64,000 nucleotides of DNA, taken from NCBI RefSeq assembly GCF_036271055.1, contig NZ_DATBBJ010000042.1, forward strand, positions 1 through 64,000, in the 5' to 3' direction. The position numbers and the translations under genes are program-made. This DNA comes from Scandinavium sp036271055 (lineage in GTDB: Bacteria; Pseudomonadota; Gammaproteobacteria; Enterobacterales; Enterobacteriaceae). The notes under the pieces were generated by a model that was not told the origin of the DNA, did not search any database, and was given only the letters and a program-made list of their open reading frames with translations. This document shows positions 26,044 through 34,173 of the stretch, piece after piece (position 1 is the first letter of the stretch; each line of letters starts with the position of its first letter).

Positions 26044-27081
26044 TTAGCGGTCCTTTTTTTCTTTGCTGGCGATGGCGCGTAAAACGTCGATATTACAGCG
26101 CTCACCTTCTGCTTCTTTTAGACGACGTCGGCGCAGTGCAAAATCATCAAAGGTGTGTTGCGCTTTTTCATCCGCCTTTTTTTTGCTGATTGAGCCACCA
26201 TTGGTCAATATTTCACGATCGTTAAAAGCCAGGAACTGGTCGAGTTTCGTTTGCCAGTCCTGCAGAAAGACCTGCTGACGGCGTCGAGCCTGATCTTCGG
26301 CGAAATCCAGCCACATGGAGACAATGCGGTTCAGCTCATCGATTTCCGTTTCGCTGAGGTAATTTTTGGCAATGGTGACATCGGTGCGACGCACTTCATC
26401 ATATTTAAAACTGGTCAGCCCCATATTGGGCAAGCTGGCATCCACGCGCTGTGCAATGAGTTCCGCTGCGGTTAACCCCGTGCTGGCGTAATGCAGTTTA
26501 TTTTGAATGACGCGGAAAAAGAGCGTGGTGTCTTTATTCGAAGGCTGGTAGTCCGCTGCCATCGTGAATATATCCAACACGCGCAGATAAACACGCCGTT
26601 CGCTGGAGCGAATATCGCGGATGCGTTCCAGCATCTCATCGAAGTAATCAGGCACCCGCGATTTGCCGACCGGCGGGTTCTTCAGGCGTTCGTCATCCAT
26701 CGCGAAGCCTTTAATCAGGTACTCTTGCAGGGTCTGCGTTGCCCATTGGCGGAACTGCGTACCGCGCGAAGAGCGCACGCGATAGCCAACAGAAAGGATC
26801 AACGGCAGACTAAAATATTGAACATTATAGTTTTTACCATCAGCGGCAGTTGTTCGGTAAAACCGAACAACTGAATTTTCATCAACTTCACCTTCGGCAA
26901 AGATATTGCTGATATGCTCGCTGATCGTCGCTTTGGCCTTGCCATAGAGATCGCCAATCATCGCCTGAGAAAGCCACAGCGTCTCCGACTCAAAACGGCA
27001 CTCCAGCCGTACTTTCCCATCAGCTGACTGAAAAAAGATGAACTCCCCTTCAGGTGCCGGAGAAAGAGATGAATGGGTCAT
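26044..27081 (-). CDS. rhuM: RhuM family protein
   Basis: Protein of 345 residues of the Virulence_RhuM family, first named in a Salmonella pathogenicity island and widespread in restriction and defence loci. Visible are an N-terminal winged-helix-like DNA-binding segment (LWLSQAMIGDLYGKAKATISEHISNIFAEGE), the core GYRVRSSRGTQFRQWATQTLQEYLIKGF and a helical, charged C-terminus. The biochemical role is not established. It sits between hsdS (39-base gap) and hsdR (1-base gap), so it is made with them. Confidence 0.9.
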   Translation of the reverse strand: MTHSSLSPAPEGEFIFFQSADGKVRLECRFESETLWLSQAMIGDLYGKAKATISEHISNIFAEGEVDENSVVRFYRTTAADGKNYNVQYFSLPLILSVGYRVRSSRGTQFRQWATQTLQEYLIKGFAMDDERLKNPPVGKSRVPDYFDEMLERIRDIRSSERRVYLRVLDIFTMAADYQPSNKDTTLFFRVIQNKLHYASTGLTAAELIAQRVDASLPNMGLTSFKYDEVRRTDVTIAKNYLSETEIDELNRIVSMWLDFAEDQARRRQQVFLQDWQTKLDQFLAFNDREILTNGGSISKKKADEKAQHTFDDFALRRRRLKEAEGERCNIDVLRAIASKEKKDR

Positions 27082-27120
27082 AACGTTATCCTTAATGTTG
27101 TAGAGTCAGAGAGCGTGACG

Positions 27121-28284
27121 TTAAACCACCACGCGCCGCTTGCCAGTTAATAACTGCTGCATCAGCGCCTGTTTTTCCTGCTTCAAACCCGCGAGTTTTT
27201 GTTGATACAATTCGATTTCGCGGTCGGCAGCTGTTAGGACCTGGGCAATTTTTTGTTGTTCTTTTAAAGGGGGTAGATTAATTTTTACTTTCTTAATAGC
27301 ATTACCAAAAATTTGGGGCTGCGCTGAACCTGAAATAACGTCATTAAACCCTCTAAATGTAAGCAGATGATAAATAAATTCATATGAAGTTATTTCATTA
27401 TCTATTTCATCAAGGCACATTGAATTGCCTGTTATATAACTCCTCGCAGGAATAAGTGATACTTCTCCGCAGGTTGACCCTCGACAAGTTACAGTTACTG
27501 TTTCTTCCTCGTGGTTGAATTCACTGTAGTAACCAATAAAACCATTCGCTCCATAAACAGGAAAACCGTCATCCAATAACTCAGATGATGTGATCGTAGC
27601 CCATTGCTGTGGCTTTGAAATCTCTCCTAAAAACTTCAGCTCCCATTCCCCATCAAATCCTGGAAGCCTGCGCTGATGTGTTAACAACTCTTGCATCAGC
27701 GATTTTTTCTGCTGCCGAGCAGTGCTGATCAACTGTTCTGTAACAGAAATAGCCTTATCCCAAGTTGAGAGGATTTTGGCGATTGTCTGTTGTTCACTAT
27801 AAACGGGAACCCCTAACTTAAGTTTTTTAAAATAAGGAAGTCCAATGGTCTTTATTGTAGAGCCAATCGCTTGGCGTTCAAACTCAGACTTCATTGATTG
27901 CAACCAATAATATAAAAACCAGCTATTCATCTGACATTCATTGTCACATTGCCATGCAATAAAGTGTTGGCTTACAGCCATTGGTTCGGCTAATACAGCA
28001 CTTTTTCCAACACCCGCATCTCTGGAAACAACAACCGTCTCCTTTGGATGAACAACTGCAGAAGATTTTTTAATTCCTAAATCAGATATTTCTTTATCTG
28101 TTTTGGAAATATAACCTTTATCTAATCTACTGGAATCACTTAATGAAACCCATTTTATGCCGCCATTCCAATATTCAGGGAAGTTTTTACTAGGAGTATG
28201 ACCACTTCCTCTTTTAGCCACAGAATCTAGCAAACACATTTTCCAGCCAGCGGGTAGTATATTTTCACTCATTTCACGCGCCAT
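27121..28284 (-). CDS. hsdS: Type I restriction-modification specificity subunit
   Basis: Sequence-recognition subunit of 387 residues with two target-recognition domains (about 15-165 and 215-345), each followed by a conserved helix. The two helices are visibly repeated: QQKKSLMQELLTHQRRLPGF in the middle and EKQALMQQLLTGKRRVVV at the end. The domains are AT-richer than the flanking genes, as expected for exchangeable recognition segments. The start overlaps the hsdM stop by 11 bases; a second ATG four codons on is possible. The target sequence cannot be predicted from these domains. Confidence 0.93.
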   Translation of the reverse strand: MAREMSENILPAGWKMCLLDSVAKRGSGHTPSKNFPEYWNGGIKWVSLSDSSRLDKGYISKTDKEISDLGIKKSSAVVHPKETVVVSRDAGVGKSAVLAEPMAVSQHFIAWQCDNECQMNSWFLYYWLQSMKSEFERQAIGSTIKTIGLPYFKKLKLGVPVYSEQQTIAKILSTWDKAISVTEQLISTARQQKKSLMQELLTHQRRLPGFDGEWELKFLGEISKPQQWATITSSELLDDGFPVYGANGFIGYYSEFNHEEETVTVTCRGSTCGEVSLIPARSYITGNSMCLDEIDNEITSYEFIYHLLTFRGFNDVISGSAQPQIFGNAIKKVKINLPPLKEQQKIAQVLTAADREIELYQQKLAGLKQEKQALMQQLLTGKRRVVV

Positions 28285-29797
28285 AACCCAGCTCCTTCAG
28301 ATACCCCGCCATTTCGACTTCCAGCGCATCCAGTTCTTTCTTTAACGCCAGACGCTCGGTGCGGACTGCCATCAGGTCGATCTCTTCTTCTTCCTCAAAA
28401 GTATCCACGTAGCGCGGGATATTGAGGTTGTAGTCGTTATCGCGGATCTCCTGCAACGTGGCGAGGTGCGCGTACTTCTCTACGTTATCGCCGTTGCGGT
28501 AGGTTTTGACGATTTTGGCGATGTTCTCAGCGCTGAGCTGGTTCTGGTTTTTACCGGAAGTAAACTCGCGGCTGGCGTCGATAAACAGCACGTTTTCATC
28601 GACCTTCTCTTTTTTGAAGATAAGGATTGCTGCCGGAATACCGGTGCCGAAGAACAGTTTTTCCGGCAGGCCGATAACCGCGTCCAGCAGGTTTTCTTCA
28701 ATCAGCTTTTCACGGATTTTGCCTTCCGTTGAACCTCGGAACAGTACGCCGTGCGGCACCACCACGCCCATGCGTCCGCTTTTCGGTTTCAGGGTGTCTA
28801 TCATATGCAGAATAAACGCGTAATCGCCTTTGGTTTTCGGCGGCACGCCGCGCGCAAAGCGCCCAAAGCGATCGCTTGCCGCATCTTCATGGCCCCATTT
28901 ATCGAGGCTGAACGGCGGGTTGGCGGTCACGATATCGAACAGCATCAGATCGGCGTTTTTATCCAGCAGTTTCGGGTTGCGAATGGTGTCGCCCCACTCG
29001 ATTTTGTGGTTGTCTTCGCCGTGCAGGAACATGTTCATTTTGGCGAATGACCAGGTGGAGCCAATCGCTTCCTGACCGTACAGCGCATAGCTTTTACTGT
29101 TGTGGTTGTCGCGCACTTTGCGACCGCACTTCATCAGCAGTGAAGCGGAGCCACACGCCGGGTCACAAATCGTATCGCCCGGTTGCGGGTCCAGCAGCTC
29201 AGCCAACAGGTCAGACACTTCCGGCGGGGTATAAAACTCACCGGCTTTTTGCCCGCCGCTGGCCGCAAAGTTTTTAATCAGATACTCATAGCCGTTGCCG
29301 ATCACGTCCAGCGAGCCTACGCGGCTGGGTTTCAGGTTAAGCTCTGCTTTGGCGAAATCTTCCAGCACCTGGCGCAGAATGGTGTTTTTCTGTTTTTCTT
29401 CACCGAGTTTGTCGGTGTTGAACGAGATATCCTGGAACACGCTTTTACCGGAGTCTTTCAGCTTGGTGCCGTTAGCTTCTTCAATGGCGTGCAGCGCCTG
29501 GTCAATACGCTCGCCGTTGCCCGCTTCATGACGGCGTGCATACAGCGCGTAAAAACTGGCCTCGGGCGGCAGAACAAAACGTTCGTTTTTCATCATCTCG
29601 CGGATCAGATCCGGCTCGTCGCCATATTCGGCTTTATAGCCGTCATAATGGTCCTGCCAGACGTCTGAGATGTATTTCAGAAACAGCATGGTGAGAATGA
29701 AATCCCGATAGGTATCAGGACTGATGGTGCCACGGAAGGTATCACACACTGACCACAGCGCCTTGTTGATGCTGTCCTGATTAACTTTTTCACTCAT
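28274..29797 (-). CDS. hsdM: Type I restriction-modification DNA methyltransferase subunit
   Basis: N6-adenine methyltransferase of 507 residues. The AdoMet site DPACGSASLL is near residue 212 and the catalytic motif NPPF near 293. There is an N-terminal helical HsdM_N domain and a C-terminal helical tail. With HsdS it forms the M2S methylase, and with HsdR the restriction complex. AAGGA precedes the ATG. It is 16 bases downstream of the half-size S-like gene and overlaps hsdS, so one transcript is likely. Confidence 0.96.
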   Translation of the reverse strand: MSEKVNQDSINKALWSVCDTFRGTISPDTYRDFILTMLFLKYISDVWQDHYDGYKAEYGDEPDLIREMMKNERFVLPPEASFYALYARRHEAGNGERIDQALHAIEEANGTKLKDSGKSVFQDISFNTDKLGEEKQKNTILRQVLEDFAKAELNLKPSRVGSLDVIGNGYEYLIKNFAASGGQKAGEFYTPPEVSDLLAELLDPQPGDTICDPACGSASLLMKCGRKVRDNHNSKSYALYGQEAIGSTWSFAKMNMFLHGEDNHKIEWGDTIRNPKLLDKNADLMLFDIVTANPPFSLDKWGHEDAASDRFGRFARGVPPKTKGDYAFILHMIDTLKPKSGRMGVVVPHGVLFRGSTEGKIREKLIEENLLDAVIGLPEKLFFGTGIPAAILIFKKEKVDENVLFIDASREFTSGKNQNQLSAENIAKIVKTYRNGDNVEKYAHLATLQEIRDNDYNLNIPRYVDTFEEEEEIDLMAVRTERLALKKELDALEVEMAGYLKELGYGA

Positions 29798-29813
29798 GAA
29801 GATGGCGTCCTTA

Positions 29814-30404
29814 TTAATGCGTCTTCGTTGACGCTAAATCACTGGCAACGGCAGCAAGAATGCGCTCACCGTTGGCTATTAACTGTTCTGCTGTCTGACG
29901 TTCTTTCGCGATCGTGCGGGCTAACGCCACGATACTTTTTTGCGTGGCTAAGTCGGGTAAAGCAACCGGCACCTCTTCCAGCACCGTGCGGCGAATACTT
30001 TTGGTGAGCGTGCCTTCCGCACTTTGCTCAAAGTAGCGCTGACTTTGCCCCTGATTGAGCCACCAGACGACAAACTCCGGTAAAACATCCTGCCGCTTGA
30101 TACGGGCTACATAAAAATGAGGGGCGGCCAGCGCCGTGCTTTTCGGGCCATTTTCATCCACCAGAACCGCATAGTTACGGTTTCCACGAGCGGCGACAAG
30201 AATGTCGCCAGGGCATAGCCCGTCAGGCTCGCGTTTATTTTCAAGCTCGGTTCTGATGCAGCTCTGCCACTGAATATCGCCCTGAGGAGAAATGTCTTTC
30301 ATCTGCACCACGACGATTTCACCTGCCGATGCTTCTGGGACTTTCCCGCGAAACGGATAGCCTGCATTAATATTCGCGAGCTCTTTTAACAGGCAATGTT
30401 CCAC
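29814..30404 (-). CDS. Half-size HsdS-like protein, single recognition domain
   Basis: First gene of the operon, 196 residues, about half the length of a normal HsdS. It shows one target-recognition domain pattern: LKELANINAGYPFRGKV at the start, then VVQMKDI, GDILVAARGN and PEFVVWWLNQGQSQRYFEQ, and a single C-terminal helix beginning PVALPDLATQKSIVALART. The reading frame is intact with a good start region, so it is not an obvious decayed hsdS. It differs in sequence from both domains of the downstream HsdS. It may be an alternative or dimerising specificity subunit, or a regulator of assembly. Function is inferred only from similarity and place. Confidence 0.78.
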   Translation of the reverse strand: MEHCLLKELANINAGYPFRGKVPEASAGEIVVVQMKDISPQGDIQWQSCIRTELENKREPDGLCPGDILVAARGNRNYAVLVDENGPKSTALAAPHFYVARIKRQDVLPEFVVWWLNQGQSQRYFEQSAEGTLTKSIRRTVLEEVPVALPDLATQKSIVALARTIAKERQTAEQLIANGERILAAVASDLASTKTH

Positions 30405-30561
30405 TTACCACTCCACTTCATCATCGATGATGCAGAATAATGATTGGCAGCAACTGATAAGTCAAACGCTTTTCTGTTTCATAAGCATTGATGCAATAAA
30501 TTAGTGATGGTTGTAACAAAACGCCTGAAGGGAGAGGGATAAAACGAAATAAGAAGGGGTA

Positions 30562-30591
30562 CAAAATACCCGGCAGGGCTGCTACCGGGTA
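30562..30591 (-). terminator. Probable terminator of the porin gene
   Basis: On the minus strand ACCCGG, an 11-base loop, CCGGGT, then ATTTTG. It lies 20 bases past the porin stop and just upstream of the restriction operon. The T-run is imperfect. Confidence 0.6.
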
Positions 30592-30611
30592 GGTGGTTTG
30601 ACGTTATGTCA

Positions 30612-31979
30612 TCAGAAGAAATATTTAAACCGCACGCGCCCGCCGTAACGATCGTCGTCGCTGCTGGCGCTGCTGTCACCTTGCAGTTTCGACCAGTAGG
30701 CCCCGAGGTAGATATTGAAGTTCTGCATATCCATTACGTTAGGGATTTGGTAGGACGCATGAATGGTGTGAATGTCGTAGGTGCCTGCTTCATCAAACAA
30801 GCAGTCGTTATCACAAACCATGCCGTTGTATTCATCAATCTTGTTATGCGCGTAAATATAACCCAGCTCGAAACGATGCCATAAGGCGTTGGCTCCGGCG
30901 GTGAAATCTTCTTCGCCCGATGCATCCATATAGGCCGTGTTGAGATTGAACACGACGCCGTTTTCAGGATCATTTTTCAGGCCGTTCCAGGTCATTGTCA
31001 TACCGTAGCCGGTACGGTCGGACTGATCGATAAAGCGGCCGTTTACGTCATAATAGCCATAGGCATTGTTGACCACGTTGCTTTCCATCGCAGCCGCCAC
31101 CGAGAATGCGCCTTCACTCCACGACACCACCGGGCGCATATAGGCGACATTTTTCTGCTGCTCCATATTACGACCGTGATAATCGCTCTCGTTGTACAGC
31201 GAGGTTCCGTCTTCCAACAAAGTATTCAGCTCGAAATACCAGTTATCGATCTGTTTGCTCATCAGGAAGTTGCCGCCATCGTTGGAACGGCCACGACCTT
31301 CTTTCATCATGTAGATGTAACCATGACCGTCGTCATACAGGTCATTGGCGGTATCACCCGAGTGCTCAACAAACGTATCCTGGTTGAGTGGGAACATGTC
31401 GTATGCTTCGAAACGCCCGACTTTCACTTTCCAGTCTTGTTCCTGACCAAAGAAGAACACCGCATCATCGAGATTCATTGAGCCGTGCATATCGGCCAAC
31501 GGTTGCGCGGAGAAACCAGCGAAATAGCCGTTCTGCAATTTCCGCATGCCATCAAACCCAAGCAGGATGCGTCCATTCAAATCCCAACGTTCGTTGCTGT
31601 CATCCTGGTTGGAAATGATTGAGCCGTGGCGACTTTCAGCATCCATATTGAATTCCACATCACCATAAACTTTCAAATCACCATAGCCGGAAAGCGATAA
31701 TGCGGGGGTCGTCGCATTTTTCACCGTTTCAGATTTTGGCGTGACGCTTTGTACTTCTACATTTTCCTGAACAGCTTTAATTTCTTTTCTGTCTGCAATT
31801 TGCTGCGCTTTAAGCTGCTGCACTTCTTTTTCAGCTGTTTGCGCTCGGTTCTCGGCAGAGATCAGCCGTTCTTCCAACAGTTGCAGACGTTGCTCAACGG
31901 TCAGTGATGATGATTTTGCCGTGCTTGAATGGGCTACCAGTAATAACCCAACAGCAATAGCCAGGGTGGTTTTCTTCAT
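30612..31979 (-). CDS. RafY-type carbohydrate porin
   Basis: Outer-membrane protein of 455 residues. Signal peptide MKKTTLAIAVGLLLVAHSSTA; then a periplasmic coiled coil (LTVEQRLQLLEERLISAENR and following heptads to about residue 75); then a beta-barrel with alternating aromatic strands ending in FKYFF, the C-terminal Phe used for barrel insertion. The layout (N-terminal coiled coil plus barrel) is that of sugar porins of the RafY/ScrY kind, and the barrel most resembles the glycoporin RafY family. Substrate is unknown; a rhamnose-containing or other oligosaccharide is possible given the neighbours. The ATG at 31979 has AAGGAA upstream. Confidence 0.75.
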   Translation of the reverse strand: MKKTTLAIAVGLLLVAHSSTAKSSSLTVEQRLQLLEERLISAENRAQTAEKEVQQLKAQQIADRKEIKAVQENVEVQSVTPKSETVKNATTPALSLSGYGDLKVYGDVEFNMDAESRHGSIISNQDDSNERWDLNGRILLGFDGMRKLQNGYFAGFSAQPLADMHGSMNLDDAVFFFGQEQDWKVKVGRFEAYDMFPLNQDTFVEHSGDTANDLYDDGHGYIYMMKEGRGRSNDGGNFLMSKQIDNWYFELNTLLEDGTSLYNESDYHGRNMEQQKNVAYMRPVVSWSEGAFSVAAAMESNVVNNAYGYYDVNGRFIDQSDRTGYGMTMTWNGLKNDPENGVVFNLNTAYMDASGEEDFTAGANALWHRFELGYIYAHNKIDEYNGMVCDNDCLFDEAGTYDIHTIHASYQIPNVMDMQNFNIYLGAYWSKLQGDSSASSDDDRYGGRVRFKYFF

Positions 31980-32509
31980 ACGCGACGTTCCTTGAGGCAA
32001 TAATAGGGAAAATGTACTCCGCATCGAGTACATATATTTGCGATTGATAGATTTCTAATTGTTATTATTTTGAGAAATACAACAGTGGTGAGTAAGCGAA
32101 TTTTGCCACTCAGAACCGCTGGATAAACACATCGCAAAAAACCATATTATTAAGAGCACATCAAAGGAATTAAAAATAAGCAACAACGTGAGCCAGATAA
32201 CACACTTGTTATTTGACATATAAAAAACAAATGAATAAACAAAAAATCACGCATTATTATTGATAGCGTTTATTAGTTGTTTCCGTAGTTGCACTTTATT
32301 AAGGGTTTTACGTGACATTGGAAAAGCTGAATCCTTCATATTGAGAGCAAGAAGAAAGCAGTACTAAAAGAGATGAATTTTCGCTAGAGAACTCAAGCCT
32401 CACCTGGATATCATAGCGTTCTATTCAAAGCACATACGCAATACTTCAGCAACATTAATGCTCCTTCCAATCGCCATAGCCACCTGATTTAACTGTAGGA
32501 ATTTCGATT
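31980..32509. other. AT-rich porin-adhesin intergenic region
   Basis: About 530 bases between the divergent porin and adhesin genes, clearly AT-richer than the flanks (for example 32150-32330). It must hold both promoters. I found no supported ORF, hairpin terminator or CRP-like palindrome. The composition fits H-NS-silenced acquired DNA. Confidence 0.5.
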
Positions 32510-33472
32510 TTGAATTTGTTATTTCGTTACTTCTGGATTTCAAAAAGTAAGATATTCACCCTTATCTTGCTCTGCTTCTCTTTGCCCTCAATGGCGACAT
32601 GTTATTTTTCCACGGGTGTCAGTTACCAAACGAGATCATTTCATTTTGGCCCTGTTACTGTGCAGCGAGATGCAGACGTTGGTACAGTCCTTGCCACTGC
32701 CTACCAGTCCTCGCCCTGGGATTCAGGTGAGCCCGGCATTAGTATGTACGGCTGTGATACGGCATGGACAGAGCATGATAACCTTGGGATTTACACAGAG
32801 GCCTCTGGTGTCTATAAGACATATAATACGAATGTCCCGGGTATTGGCATAAGAGTTAAAGACGGTGTTATTGTCACTTCCGCGATCCCGTCAGATATGA
32901 AGTATAGGGCCGGTGTTTATACGAGTGCGGAATGGTCGATGCATGCCCAACTCATTAAAACCGGGCCGGTGACTGCCGGTACAATCAACCCCGGCGTGGT
33001 TTTTAAATTATTAGCGGATTCAATGCCTATAGCAGAAATCACGCTTGATAGCTCAACGAAAATCATTCCTGTCGCCTGTTCCGTTTCCAGTTCATCAACT
33101 ATCACAGCCGCCTTAGGTAATATCACTCTGGATAACTTTACAGGCGTAGGCAGTCAGGTTGGAAAGAAAGGCTTTGAAGTCGGCTTACAATGCGACCCCG
33201 ATGCGAATATCAATGTATCATTAACCGGCGTACAGAATAGTGACACGACGGATAAAAGTGTGCTAGCAATTGGTGACTCGACAGCCAGCGGCGTGGGTGT
33301 ACAAATTCTCTATAATGACCAACCTCTTCAATTAAATAAAAATATCGTCTTAAAGCAATCGGAAGGTGGGCAAGAACTGTTTCCGTTTAGCGCGCAATAT
33401 TATCAAACCAAAGCAAGTGTGACCGCCGGGCCCGCTAACGCCGTTGCAACGCTTAATTTTACTTATCAATAA
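32510..33472 (+). CDS. Orphan fimbrial adhesin (FimH-like two-domain subunit)
   Basis: Secreted protein of 320 residues. After a hydrophobic signal (IFTLILLCFSLPSMA) the chain begins CYFSTG. The N-terminal half is a variable lectin-like domain with two further cysteines; the C-terminal half (from about residue 180, IIPVACSVSSSS) is a chaperone-usher pilin domain with a paired Cys near QCDPDAN and the terminal F-T-Y-Q donor-strand motif. The TTG at 32510 is the best start, nine bases behind TAGGA. No chaperone, usher or major pilin gene is near, so it must borrow another system or be a remnant. Binding target unknown. Confidence 0.75.
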   Translation: MNLLFRYFWISKSKIFTLILLCFSLPSMATCYFSTGVSYQTRSFHFGPVTVQRDADVGTVLATAYQSSPWDSGEPGISMYGCDTAWTEHDNLGIYTEASGVYKTYNTNVPGIGIRVKDGVIVTSAIPSDMKYRAGVYTSAEWSMHAQLIKTGPVTAGTINPGVVFKLLADSMPIAEITLDSSTKIIPVACSVSSSSTITAALGNITLDNFTGVGSQVGKKGFEVGLQCDPDANINVSLTGVQNSDTTDKSVLAIGDSTASGVGVQILYNDQPLQLNKNIVLKQSEGGQELFPFSAQYYQTKASVTAGPANAVATLNFTYQ

Positions 33473-33511
33473 CGGCTGAGCCACTTTCGCCCGAAAGCGC
33501 TCATAATTACA

Positions 33512-34060
33512 TTAATTCTGCTCGGCCACCAGAATCGCCAGCGTGTCGTCTTCCAGCGCCTTAAAAACATGTTCCTGGTCGGCTGGATAGCAAATGTAAT
33601 CCCCTTCGTTTAACTCTTCCGGGGCATCTGTCAGCCCAACCAGCGCGCGGCCCTGCGTCACAATAATATGCTCAACGGAACCCGGTGGATGCGGCTGAGA
33701 GATGCGGTCTGCGCCAGGTTGCGTCATCAGCAAGTAAATATCGCGACGTGCGCCCGGCGGGCAACTTGCCAGCAAAATAGCCTGATAGTTGGCCTGCTCA
33801 GCCACCACTTTTGTGCCTTCACCGCGACGAATAACCTGCGTTGTCGGTGTTTGCGGCTCAAGCAGCCGGGCAAAAGGAATATCCAGTGCGACACAAAGCG
33901 ACCACAGCGTTTCCAGGCTAGGATTGCCATTACCTGCTTCCAGCTGTGACAGCGTAGATTTAGCAATCCCGGCGCGGCGCGCGATTTCCGCCAATGAAAG
34001 CCCGGTTCGCTGACGCTCTCGCACCAGACTTTTGGCGATCATGCTGATTGGCTGTGTCAT
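33512..34060 (-). CDS. XRE-cupin transcriptional regulator of azlCD
   Basis: Regulator of 182 residues: an N-terminal helix-turn-helix (LSLAEIARRAGIAKSTLSQLEAGNGNPSLETLWSLC, about 18-53) and a C-terminal cupin sensor domain (HPPGSVEHIIVTQGRALVGL). It is divergent from azlCD with a palindrome in between, an arrangement that usually means direct local control. The effector is probably an amino acid or related small molecule, by inference from azlCD. Confidence 0.88.
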   Translation of the reverse strand: MTQPISMIAKSLVRERQRTGLSLAEIARRAGIAKSTLSQLEAGNGNPSLETLWSLCVALDIPFARLLEPQTPTTQVIRRGEGTKVVAEQANYQAILLASCPPGARRDIYLLMTQPGADRISQPHPPGSVEHIIVTQGRALVGLTDAPEELNEGDYICYPADQEHVFKALEDDTLAILVAEQN

Positions 34061-34096
34061 TCACGGCTCCGTATTTCTCGCAATAAAGTGTAAATC

Positions 34097-34157
34097 GAAC
34101 GAATCGTTCGTCTTGTAAAACGATCTGACAGCGTTCATTATAATGGAAACTCGTTCG
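34097..34157. promoter_or_regulatory. Operator candidate between the XRE-cupin gene and azlC
   Basis: GAACGA-A-TCGTTC at 34097-34109 is a perfect 13-base palindrome. A second copy of TCGTTCG is at 34151-34157, 17 bases before the azlC start. The repeats fill the 113-base divergent gap, so the neighbouring regulator is the likely binder. Confidence 0.65.
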
Positions 34158-34173
34158 ATATGGCCAAAATTGT

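Noticed and set aside
26491..26874. A 127-codon frame on the plus strand inside rhuM
   Set aside because: Antisense shadow of rhuM with no start signals.
29814..30404. The half-S gene as a decayed hsdS fragment
   Set aside because: The frame is intact, ends in a normal helix, and is packed 16 bases before hsdM. A remnant would be expected to show broken second-domain sequence nearby, and none is seen.
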